Part shown: one piece after another, positions 35,762 through 44,800 of the stretch | Numbering within the stretch: the first letter of the stretch is position 1 | Layout of the letters: each line of letters opens with the position of its first letter | Origin: Cytophaga sp. FL35 | Lineage (GTDB): Bacteria; Bacteroidota; Bacteroidia; Flavobacteriales; Flavobacteriaceae | Length of the DNA: 64,000 nt | NCBI RefSeq assembly: GCF_014349235.1 | Contig: NZ_JACSOH010000001.1 | Span: 62,001 to 126,000, forward strand | Direction: 5' to 3' | The notes under the pieces: generated by a model | What the model was told of the DNA's origin: nothing | The model's database searches: none | What the model saw: the letters and a program-made list of their open reading frames with translations, nothing else | Made by a program: the position numbers and the translations under genes

Positions 35762-37342
35762 TTAATCGTTATTTTCTGCAATGAGTCCATTCTCAATTAA
35801 AGGAATTTTAAAGTGTTCCAATTCAGGGGTCTGTCGCTCCCTTTCATAAATATCGGCTGCTTTTTGAATGATTTCTGGATGTTCACTTGCCACCTCATTC
35901 TCTTCGGTAGGGTCATTCTTTAAATCATACAGTTCCAACGTTGCGGGTTTTTCATTGGACAAATTCTGCCTCACCACCTTCCAGTCACCCATACGTATGG
36001 CAACTTGCCCACCATAGCTAGGAAATTCCCAATACATAAAATCGTGCTTCTGTTGGTCTTTTCTACCTATCATTGTTGGCAACATGCTTATTCCATCGGA
36101 TACTTCAGGTGTTTCAAATCCCGTAATTTCGGCAAAGGTGGCAAGCATATCATAATGGGCAGAGGGCAAATCACTTTTAGTTCCACCTTTTATTTTATTT
36201 GGCCAACTGGCAATCATAGGAACTCGAATTCCTCCCTCGTACAAATAACCTTTACCTCTCCCGTGTTCCCCACGAAAAGGCTTGGCACTCTCAAAAAACT
36301 TAGGGTCTGCCCCTCCCGCATAACTAGGTCCGTTATCCGAAGTAAAAACAATTAATGTATTGTCATAAATACCTTCGTCTTTTAGTTGCCTAACCAATTT
36401 ACCAATATTTTCATCCAAATAGGATACCATGGCCGCATAAGCAGCATGTGGGTTTTTATGAGGAAAGTAGCCTATCTCCCCTAAATAAGGCTCCTCATCA
36501 CCAAATTTCTTTTCATAATAATCTACCCATCTCTTGGGTGCCTGTAGGGCCACATGCGGAATTGGTGTAGCCCAGTAGAGATAAAATGGTTTTTCTTTAT
36601 TATTAGCCACAAAATTGGTAATCTCATGAAACATTAAGTCAGGCGCATAATCCGTAAGGGTATAGTTTGCATAACTTTTAGGGTCGTTGGAATCAGCCCC
36701 TTTTTCCAGTTTTGTGTTAGGTGCAATAGTATCATTTGCCAAATGAACCCGTTCCCTATTTTTATATAGATGTAAAGGATAGTAGGTATGTGCTTGGCGT
36801 TGGCAATTAAAACCATAGAAAAAATCAAATCCCATATCATTGGGAACAGAATGGGTATGTGGGGCACCTAATCCCCATTTGCCAACAATACCAGTGGTGT
36901 AACCCACATCTTTTAATTTATGTGCAAGAGTTACGGTGTTTTTTGGCATGGGGCCTTGACCTTCTAAAGTAGAATCTTTTGCCATGGCTCTATAATCCCA
37001 TACAGCACCTCTTTCTCTCCATTCAGAATTGCTACGAATATAGGCGTGCCCCGCATGCTTACCAGTGAGCATCATATACCTTGCCGGAGCACAAACCGGT
37101 GCACTGCTATAATGTTGTGTAAACATCATTCCCTCTTTCGCCAAAAGGTCTATATTGGGTGTTTCAATTTTTTCTTGCCCGTAAACGCCCAATTCCGCGT
37201 AGCCTAAATCATCTGCCAATATATAAATGATATTGGGTTTATCCAGTTCGGCCTTTTTTTCCTCAACTTTTTTATCTTCCTTACAAGATAAAAAAAGTGT
37301 CCCTGCCAGAAGCAGGGACTTAAATACGTTATTCAATTGCAT
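35762..37342 (-). CDS. S1 family sulfatase lipoprotein (Cys type)
   Basis: 526 residues with lipoprotein signal ending LFLSC (Cys20). The alkaline-phosphatase-like sulfatase fold shows the metal-binding DD (Asp44-Asp45 in ILADDLGY), the maturation motif CAPAR at 84-88 followed by TG, and later FTSDNGPSYAGG with the Asp/Asn ligands. Cys84 must be oxidised to formylglycine for activity. It removes sulfate esters, probably from an algal polysaccharide. Flanked in the operon by a Gfo/Idh dehydrogenase 10 bases upstream and the FGE 25 bases downstream. Confidence 0.92.
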   Translation of the reverse strand: MQLNNVFKSLLLAGTLFLSCKEDKKVEEKKAELDKPNIIYILADDLGYAELGVYGQEKIETPNIDLLAKEGMMFTQHYSSAPVCAPARYMMLTGKHAGHAYIRSNSEWRERGAVWDYRAMAKDSTLEGQGPMPKNTVTLAHKLKDVGYTTGIVGKWGLGAPHTHSVPNDMGFDFFYGFNCQRQAHTYYPLHLYKNRERVHLANDTIAPNTKLEKGADSNDPKSYANYTLTDYAPDLMFHEITNFVANNKEKPFYLYWATPIPHVALQAPKRWVDYYEKKFGDEEPYLGEIGYFPHKNPHAAYAAMVSYLDENIGKLVRQLKDEGIYDNTLIVFTSDNGPSYAGGADPKFFESAKPFRGEHGRGKGYLYEGGIRVPMIASWPNKIKGGTKSDLPSAHYDMLATFAEITGFETPEVSDGISMLPTMIGRKDQQKHDFMYWEFPSYGGQVAIRMGDWKVVRQNLSNEKPATLELYDLKNDPTEENEVASEHPEIIQKAADIYERERQTPELEHFKIPLIENGLIAENND

Positions 37343-37352
37343 GAAAAGCTAT

Positions 37353-38702
37353 TTATATTACGGTAGTTTTTCCTGGAGTAGGAATATCATACATTCCATC
37401 TGCGTTTGGTTGTACTGGCGCTTGGGAGTCCCAAGTTAGATTGTCCGGAACTAAGGCCAAATTGGACTGCATGGCCTCTTCCCACTTAATTACTTTACCA
37501 CTATAAGTAGCCATTCTACCGATTATAGCACTCATGGTACTCTTGGCACCGTTTTCGGCATCTGCAATAACTCCTCCGTTTCTTATGGATTCAAAAAGTT
37601 TTATATGTTCTACCTGATAGGGATTTGGATCATCTTTTCCTCGGTGTTCAAAAATAGTTTTACCGCTCCAATCTTTTAGAGTAGCATTATCACCCTCAGT
37701 GGATACCGTTCCCTTGGTTCCTTGGAAAAATTCCGAAACCCTGCTCATTGTTTCAGGCATATGTCTACACTGGCTAGCAATTACCGCCCCGCTGGGATAA
37801 GTGAATTCCACAAAATGATGATCATAAATTTCACCGTGGTCCTTACCTGTCCTAACTTGTCTACCCCCCATACCTTGGGCAGAAATAGGATATTCACCAA
37901 TAAACCAGTTGGCAACATCAATGTTATGAATATGCTGTTCCAATATATGATCGCCGCACAACCAATTAAAATAATACCAGTTACGCATTTGGTACTCTAA
38001 TTCCGTTTGGCCTGGCTGTCTTTCGCGCACCCAAACCCCACCACTGTTCCAATAAACCTGGCCGGAAACTATGGAGCCTATGGCATCCTTTTTTAAATGG
38101 TCCAAGGCTGCAAGATAGTTGTCCTGATAATGGCGCTGAAGACCTACAACCACATTTAATTTATTCTCTTTGGCTTTTTTTGCTGCGGCCAAGACTTTAC
38201 GAACCCCCGGTACATCAGTGGCGACAGGTTTTTCCATGAAGACGTGCTTACCATTGTTAATGGCATACTCAAAATGTTGTGGGCGGAACCCCGGAGGGGT
38301 AGCCAAAATAACCACATCTGCCAAATCCATCGCCTTTTGGGCAGCATCAAAACCTACGAACTGATTCTTCTCCTTTACCTTAACTTTTTTGGACTCCCCC
38401 ATAGCTTTGGTAATGTTCATAAGGCTACTTTTAAGTCGATCTTCAAAAGCATCGGCCATAGCTACCAATTCCACATTATCATCAGCGTTCAAGGCCTGCA
38501 CAGCAGCTCCAGTTCCCCTACCTCCACAACCTACCAAGGCTATTTTAAGTTTTTTATCATTTAGGACATTAACCATTGCATTCATTTGCAAATTGGGCAA
38601 GAGCATGGCACCTCCAGTAAAAAGAGCGGTATTTTTAACGAAACCTCTTCTGGTATTGGAAAGAAGTTGCGTTTTTTGTTTTTTCTTGTTAGAATTTTTC
38701 AT
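37353..38702 (-). CDS. Gfo/Idh/MocA family oxidoreductase with Tat-like leader
   Basis: 449 residues. After about 15 polar residues comes TRRGFVKNTALFTGGAMLLP, a twin-arginine-like leader. The Rossmann domain follows: LKIALVGCGGRGTGAAV, VILATPPGFRP and the family EKP motif (FMEKPVATDVPG). GfO/Idh enzymes oxidise or reduce sugars with NAD(P). Related exported forms act in glycan breakdown, including newly described glycoside-cleaving members, and the substrate here may be a sulfated galactoside. First gene of the leftward operon that ends with galK. Divergent from an MFS gene. Confidence 0.88.
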   Translation of the reverse strand: MKNSNKKKQKTQLLSNTRRGFVKNTALFTGGAMLLPNLQMNAMVNVLNDKKLKIALVGCGGRGTGAAVQALNADDNVELVAMADAFEDRLKSSLMNITKAMGESKKVKVKEKNQFVGFDAAQKAMDLADVVILATPPGFRPQHFEYAINNGKHVFMEKPVATDVPGVRKVLAAAKKAKENKLNVVVGLQRHYQDNYLAALDHLKKDAIGSIVSGQVYWNSGGVWVRERQPGQTELEYQMRNWYYFNWLCGDHILEQHIHNIDVANWFIGEYPISAQGMGGRQVRTGKDHGEIYDHHFVEFTYPSGAVIASQCRHMPETMSRVSEFFQGTKGTVSTEGDNATLKDWSGKTIFEHRGKDDPNPYQVEHIKLFESIRNGGVIADAENGAKSTMSAIIGRMATYSGKVIKWEEAMQSNLALVPDNLTWDSQAPVQPNADGMYDIPTPGKTTVI

Positions 38703-38770
38703 TTCTCAGCTTTGTTAAGTTGAATTTGGATTTTAAACAATAATGTCGTGAATATATAAATAATATCGCA

Positions 38771-38784
38771 CTCAATCGTTTGAG
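38771..38784. promoter_or_regulatory. Palindrome CTCAA-N4-TTGAG
   Basis: CTCAATCGTTTGAG is a perfect 5-4-5 inverted repeat 69 bases from the oxidoreductase start. A binding site for a sugar-responsive regulator is possible but no regulator gene is adjacent. Confidence 0.35.
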
Positions 38785-38943
38785 ATATTGGGTTTTTACA
38801 TTTATCGTTCCTTACGTTATGAAAATAAAACCGTGATGAAACGCTTAAGTTCTGCAATTGAGTTTTTTATGAATAGAATGGACTGCTATAGACCTTAGAA
38901 AATTGTCCTTATCAATTTTAAACACTTGACTATTTTATCGGTT

Positions 38944-38953
38944 AAAGCGCTTT
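38944..38953. promoter_or_regulatory. Palindrome AAAGCGCTTT
   Basis: 10-bp perfect palindrome with a central GCGC, followed by a T-run, 118 bases before the MFS start. Operators of LacI-type regulators often have a central CG/GC step, so this is a candidate operator. Weak evidence. Confidence 0.33.
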
Positions 38954-39070
38954 TTTTTTATCAATTAAGGATTTTTGAATTATCTTTCGTTGCAATTTTC
39001 GTAAAAAATCCTGTTTATTGGATGCAATTCGGAAAGAGAACACTTAAAACAATAAACCAAATAAAACCTT

Positions 39071-40339
39071 ATGGAAACATCAAGTAATGTGTCGGCAACC
39101 AATGCCAACAGACTCTTTTATGCAAGTTGCTTTGCATTGATTACCACAGCCTTTTCCTTTAGTATACGGGCTGGTATTTTACCTCAATTAGGAGAAGAAT
39201 TAAGTTTAACCGCAGAACAACTAGGGTTTATCAACTCCATGTGGTTTTTAGGCTTCCCCATATCTATGGTCATCGGTGGATTGATTTACCATAAGGTGGG
39301 CGGTAAAGCTATTATGCAATTTGCCTTTTTTGCCCATGCATTGGGTATTATCCTTACTATTTATTCGGGAAGTTATACAGGCCTTCTTATATCCACTTTG
39401 TTAATAGGGCTAGGTAATGGATGTACTGAAGCCGCTTGTAACCCAATGATTGCAGATGCCTACCAAGGTACCCGAATGAGTAAAATGATGAACCGTTTTC
39501 ACATGTGGTTCCCAGGAGGTATCGTAATTGGTAGTTTAATTTCCAAATTTATGACCGATTGGGGCATGAGCTGGGAAACCCAAATTTGGATCATAATGAT
39601 TCCTACTTTGATCTATGCTTATTTATATTTTGGTCAAGCCTGGCCAAAAGCAAAAGTGGAAGAAGGGGCTACTCTCTCTGGAAATTTCAAGGCAATGCTT
39701 TCGCCCCTGTTCCTTTTCATGGTAGTTTGTATGGCATTAACCGCTGCTTCGGAATTTGTACCGCAACAATGGTCCAGCATTATCCTTGCTAAAAGCGGGG
39801 CCCAACCCATGTTAATTTTGGCATTGGTTACGGGAATTATGGCAGTGGCCCGTTATTTTGGTGGAGAAATGGTTCATAAATTTGACCAAACCGGAGTATT
39901 ATTGGGATCAGCAGTACTAGCTGCCGTAGGAATCTATTTATTTAGTACACAAACCGGTGCAATGGCCTATGTAGCTGCCATCTTTTTTGCTTTGGGTGTT
40001 GCTTATTTCTGGCCTAATATGCTTGGCTTTGTTGCTGATAAAATTCCAAAAAGTGGAGCATTGGGACTGTCTATTATGGGTGGTGTTGGTATGTTCTCCC
40101 AAACTATTTTCCAACCAATTACGGGAAGATGGATCGATAACGACCTTAAAGAAGTAGCTGCTAGAGGTCTTACTGGAGATGAATTGGAATTAGTGGCCGG
40201 TCAACAAACCATGCAAACACTCACAATTTTCCCAATTATACTAATTGTACTATTTACAATTTTATTCTTCTGGGTTAGAAAAATGAAAGCAACATCAACC
40301 GCTGAAGCTCAATCACCCTCCGAGAATACAGCGATGTAA
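39071..40339 (+). CDS. MFS transporter, probable sugar uptake
   Basis: 422 residues with twelve likely membrane helices. The first half has FSIRAGILPQLGEELSLTAE and a GLIYHKVGGKAIM loop of the MFS type; LIGLGNGCTEAACNP and the MNRFHMWFPGGIVIG helix resemble FHS/glucose-galactose-like MFS proteins of Bacteroidota. It is divergent from the sulfatase-FGE-galK operon and is likely its cytoplasmic-membrane sugar importer. Followed by a strong terminator. The sugar is inferred from context only. Confidence 0.85.
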   Translation: METSSNVSATNANRLFYASCFALITTAFSFSIRAGILPQLGEELSLTAEQLGFINSMWFLGFPISMVIGGLIYHKVGGKAIMQFAFFAHALGIILTIYSGSYTGLLISTLLIGLGNGCTEAACNPMIADAYQGTRMSKMMNRFHMWFPGGIVIGSLISKFMTDWGMSWETQIWIIMIPTLIYAYLYFGQAWPKAKVEEGATLSGNFKAMLSPLFLFMVVCMALTAASEFVPQQWSSIILAKSGAQPMLILALVTGIMAVARYFGGEMVHKFDQTGVLLGSAVLAAVGIYLFSTQTGAMAYVAAIFFALGVAYFWPNMLGFVADKIPKSGALGLSIMGGVGMFSQTIFQPITGRWIDNDLKEVAARGLTGDELELVAGQQTMQTLTIFPIILIVLFTILFFWVRKMKATSTAEAQSPSENTAM

Positions 40340-40363
40340 AGTTATACACTCAACTTAATCATG

Positions 40364-40398
40364 AAGCGGTTCCGAAATTTTTGGGGCCGCTTTTTTTT
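40364..40398 (+). terminator. Terminator of the MFS gene
   Basis: 10-bp stem AAGCGGTTCC / GGGGCCGCTT with two G-U pairs (40364-40373, 40383-40392), then eight T to 40398. Confidence 0.82.
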
Positions 40399-41839
40399 AT
40401 GCAATCTCGAGGCTAACACTTGAGAAATTGCTTTTTGGCCCTTCGCAAACAGGGCATATATAATTACTTGGTAAATTTTCAAAAGTGGTTCCAGCAGGTA
40501 TTCCAGACTTTTCATCCCCATAGGATTCATCAAAAACCGTAAGACATTTAGAGCATTGATACACTGTACGGGCTTCCTTGTCTTTTTCGCTTTTGTTTTC
40601 CAAAGTTGCAGAAACCCCAGAAGCAAAGCCCAACTGCTCAAAGTATTTCTTACTTAACTCCATCAATAACCCAGGTAATTCAATCTTATCCACATCTTGG
40701 GCCAACGCCTGATATTTAAGGGAATTAGGGTCAAAATTTTCAAAGTGAAGTACGTTGTATGTTGGCCTTACCTCAAAATCCTTTACAATGGATGGCGGAG
40801 CATTTTTTTCGATAATGACCGATGCAAAATGGGAACGCTTGCCCACATCATTGCTTATACCAAAGGTTAGGCCATAGGTGCTAATATCATTCTGATCAAA
40901 ACTCCTCACCAAAAACTTTTTCAATTCCATAGCTTCTTCATCATCCACAGGAAGATGCCAGTTCATCTCTAGTTGAGAATGCCTAATGTTAATACCCCTT
41001 TGCCCTAAGAACCTTTCCAATTCTGGTCTTGATTCTTTTTTTATGCCTTTAATTATAAAGGATTTCCATGGGGTAATACAGATTTTACCAATGCTGTTAT
41101 TCAAACAAAATCCACATAGCTCCCTTAAAAAATAAAGGTCGTACTTATTGTTTCGCCAATAGAGACCTAACCAGTACTGGTCAAGGCCCATACGATTCAT
41201 ACCTTCGTAATAGGGAAATTTGATATACGGAATCTCCAGAGGTTTATCTATGGTCCTACTATTGGTGTCCAACTGTTTGTGAATGTAAAAAGACAGCTCC
41301 TCTACATTATCCGCCTCTATTTGAAACTCTTCTATTGCTTTGGTGACTTTTACAATATCCCAACTATAAATTAAAACAGGGTAGTAGTCTGAGTCTTTCC
41401 AATGGGGTAATTTGATATGCAAGTACCAATAATCTTCATTTTCCGAAGCAATAAAATTTAGGTTGCCACTAAACAAGGGAACCAACCTCTGTTTTGGATC
41501 GGTAATATTGATTTTAAGCTGGGGCTTAAAGTCAAACCCCTCCAAAATATACAGATAGGTAGACCCTTTAAGCCAATGCGTCATATCAAAAATATCGGCG
41601 GAAACATAAGAACAAACTATATTTTGAAAGCTTCTGTTCGCTTCTATATTAACATTGAATTTAGACGTTATTTCCTTATAATCCTCCGAGGTATTTAATG
41701 GAAACAATAGATCTTGCCTAGAACCAAAATGAACCTCTTTAAGACCTGCGGCCTCCAGCATGGCAATACAATCCTTCAGTTCGCCCGGGGAGGTTACCCC
41801 TCCTTTAAGCATTATTCTATGCAGATTATCATTTGTCAT
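40397..41839 (-). CDS. Rubredoxin-tailed protein with nitrite/sulfite-reductase-like half domains
   Basis: 480 residues. The C-terminus is a rubredoxin: CSKC (429-432) and CPVC (462-465) with the usual spacing and GTTFENLPSNYICP. The rest resembles the paired ferredoxin-like half domains of siroheme nitrite/sulfite reductases: GGVTSPGELKDCIAMLEAAG with VHFGSRQDLLFPL at 13-48, and GKICITPWKSFIIKGI at 251-266. The siroheme-[4Fe-4S] cysteine pattern C-x5-C...C-x3-C is absent, so it is unlikely to reduce nitrite itself. It starts 13 bases after the nitrate reductase stop and is probably co-transcribed; a role as electron carrier or assembly partner is my inference. Confidence 0.72.
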   Translation of the reverse strand: MTNDNLHRIMLKGGVTSPGELKDCIAMLEAAGLKEVHFGSRQDLLFPLNTSEDYKEITSKFNVNIEANRSFQNIVCSYVSADIFDMTHWLKGSTYLYILEGFDFKPQLKINITDPKQRLVPLFSGNLNFIASENEDYWYLHIKLPHWKDSDYYPVLIYSWDIVKVTKAIEEFQIEADNVEELSFYIHKQLDTNSRTIDKPLEIPYIKFPYYEGMNRMGLDQYWLGLYWRNNKYDLYFLRELCGFCLNNSIGKICITPWKSFIIKGIKKESRPELERFLGQRGINIRHSQLEMNWHLPVDDEEAMELKKFLVRSFDQNDISTYGLTFGISNDVGKRSHFASVIIEKNAPPSIVKDFEVRPTYNVLHFENFDPNSLKYQALAQDVDKIELPGLLMELSKKYFEQLGFASGVSATLENKSEKDKEARTVYQCSKCLTVFDESYGDEKSGIPAGTTFENLPSNYICPVCEGPKSNFSSVSLEIA

Positions 41840-41852
41840 ATGACCTATAGTT

Positions 41853-44800
41853 TTAATTGACCGCAGTTTTCAACTGGGCCGATAAAATTTCCTGTACTTC
41901 CGGTTTACAACTACCACAACCGAGTCCGGCACCAGTTTGCGAACACAACTGACCAAAATCCTCACATCCTCCTCTAATGGTGTCAATAATATTTCCTTCC
42001 CCTACCTGACTGCAGGAACACACCATTTTACCCTTTAAAGGCACTGAAGTATTATTGCCCCTTAGCAATTCCTCTCTTTTTTCACTTAGTTCAATTTCTT
42101 CTTCAATTAGTCTTTTAAATTCTGCAAATTCGTTCTTATCGCCCATCAAAATAGCCCCTTTTAGGATGTCATTCTGTACAATACACTTTTTATAATACCT
42201 TTTGCTTACATCCATAAAAATAATTTCTTCAAAAGAAGCATCAGAGGAAGGCGCATTTACCATACCTAAACTACAAAGGTCTAAATCCTCAAATTTTAAA
42301 ATATTCATAAGAATGGACCCGTTGTAGTAGCTACCATAGTCCCCCAAGATAAACCTGGCTGCAATATCTGCCTGTTGTTCCGCGGCAGAGGTTATTCCAA
42401 AAAGGGAATTTTTAAACTCGGCTATTTCCCCAAGGGCAAATATGTTGGGCTGATCGGTCTGCAAATACTCATTGACAATAACCCCTCTACTGGTCAATAA
42501 GTTTGATGTTTTGGCCAATTCAATATTTGGCCTTGTACCTATAGCATAGACGATTGCATTGCATTTTATGGTTCGCCCGGTTTTTAAGGTAACGGACAAA
42601 TAGTTCTTACTGTCCTTTTCTTCAAAAACGGTACTCACCTCATTATCAAAATAGACCTTGATTCCTCGTTCCATCACATCTTGTGCCAGTAGGTTACTGG
42701 CCACTCGATCTAATTGTCGCTCCATTAATCGTGGCGCTCGCTGAATAATACTTATCTGTACTTTACGCTTTTTGAGTGCTGCAGCCAATTCCAGTCCCAG
42801 AAGTCCGCCACCCACTATGACCACGTGCTGTTCCTCTTCTGGCAAACCTGTTTTTTGGAGATAGGAACGTAGTCTATCCGCATCTCCACGTTCCCTCATA
42901 GTAAACCTCCCTGGTAAATTTATTGGTACATCATTGGGTACAAAAGCACGACTTCCCGTAGCCATTATCAAAATATCATAGGTATGCGTTACGCCCAAAT
43001 CATCTACCACTTCCTGATTCTCCTTATCCAACTTTTTTATTCCCACCCCGGAATGTAAACTGATACCCAATTTTTGTACTTCTCCCTTTTTAAGTTTTTC
43101 GAGAGCTTCCCACGAAAGCTCTTCACTTACATATTCAGGCAACAAAACCCTGTTATAGAATGGGTCTTTTTCTTTGGAGAACACATGAATTTCATCACTC
43201 TTATTTTTTGAACGGTAGGTTTGAACGAACCTATAGGCAGCGGCTCCCGCTCCTATAACCACCACTTTTTGTTTCGGCTTTACATATTTGGCGACCTGAA
43301 CGGCACAATATTTAAAATCCGGCTCCTTGGAAATGGGGTCTACTAAATCATTCGTCATGTTATTGGCACGACCAAAATCATTGTTCAATACCTTGCCCCA
43401 GTGCATGGGCAAAAAGACCACCTGCTCCCTTATGTCATAATTTACCTTGACCTTTACCTGTACTTCTCCCCTACGGCTCTTTACAGTAGCTACATCACCT
43501 TCTTTAAGCCCTCTTAGGTAGGCATCTACTTTGTTCATTTCCAAGTAAGGTTCCGGAATGTGGGTGAGCAATCTTTTCACCTTTCCCGTCTTGGTTCGGG
43601 TATGCCATTGATCTCTAACCCGGCCGGTATTTAAAATAAGTGGATATCGTCCATCTGTTTTCTCGGACTGATTATACAGTTTGGGCGGAGCATTAAAGTG
43701 CGATTTTTCATCATTGGTGAAAAACTTACGATTCGTGAACAATCTTGGAGTACCCATATGTTCTTTATGCGGAACGGGCCATTGAAAACTACCTTCATTT
43801 TGTAGACGTTCATACGATAATCCTGAAATATCAATATTGGTGCCCTTGGTCAATAGACAATGCTCATCATATACTTCACTAGCATTGGAATAATCAAATC
43901 CCTTATAGCCCATTTTCTGGGCAAAGCGCCATAGAATTTCCGCATCTGCCATGGCTTCCCCGGGAGGGTCTATGACCTTGGGAAGGTAACTGATACGACG
44001 TTCTGAATTGGTCATCGTACCTTCTTTCTCTAACCATCCGGCTGCCGGTAATAACAAATCTGCATATTTGGTAGTTTCGGCATGATGTGAAATATCCTGA
44101 ACCACCACAAAACTGGCGTTTTCCAGCGCTTTCTCCACTTTATGCACATTGGGAAGACTCACAATAGGATTTGTACAAATTATCCAAATGGCTTTCATTT
44201 TACCAGATGCCAAAGCATCGAACATCTCCGTTGCGGTATACCCTGCTTCACCTGAAATTTCCTTTCCTCCCCAAAAGTTAGATACTTCCTTTCTGTGATT
44301 AGGGTTCCCTAAATCCCTATGCGCCGCCAATAAACTGGCCATACCTCCTACCTCTCTACCCCCCATGGCGTTGGGTTGACCCGTTAAGGAAAAGGGGCCA
44401 GCCCCAGGTTTACCAATTTGTCCCGTCAATAGGGAGAGGTTAAGAAGGGCCAAATTTTTACTGACCCCAATTACGCTTTGGTTTAAGCCCATGGTCCACA
44501 TAGAAATGAAGGCTTTTGCATTGCCAATATAACTGGCAGCAGTACGAATTTCTTCCACGGTAATTCCGCAAAGTTCCGCTGCCTTTCGTAAACTCAACTG
44601 AAATGCGCTCTCTTTACATGCCTCAAAATTAACCGTATGTTGTTTTATGAATTTTCGGTCAATTTTTTTCTTTTCTATGAGCCACCTTGCTATCGCGTTG
44701 AATAAAATAACATCCGTACCCGGTAATATTTGTAAATGAAGGTCTGCCAAAGCACAAGTCTGTGTCTTTCTAGGGTCCACTACAATTATTTTAACATCTG

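Larger units (their letters stand above)
38703..39070. other. 368-base divergent intergenic region
   Basis: Control region between the leftward sulfatase operon and the rightward MFS gene. It contains two short palindromes, listed separately, and A/T-rich tracts. A TATCTTTC element at 38981-38988 is a weak -7 candidate for the MFS gene. No gene or hairpin terminator is visible. Confidence 0.7.
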
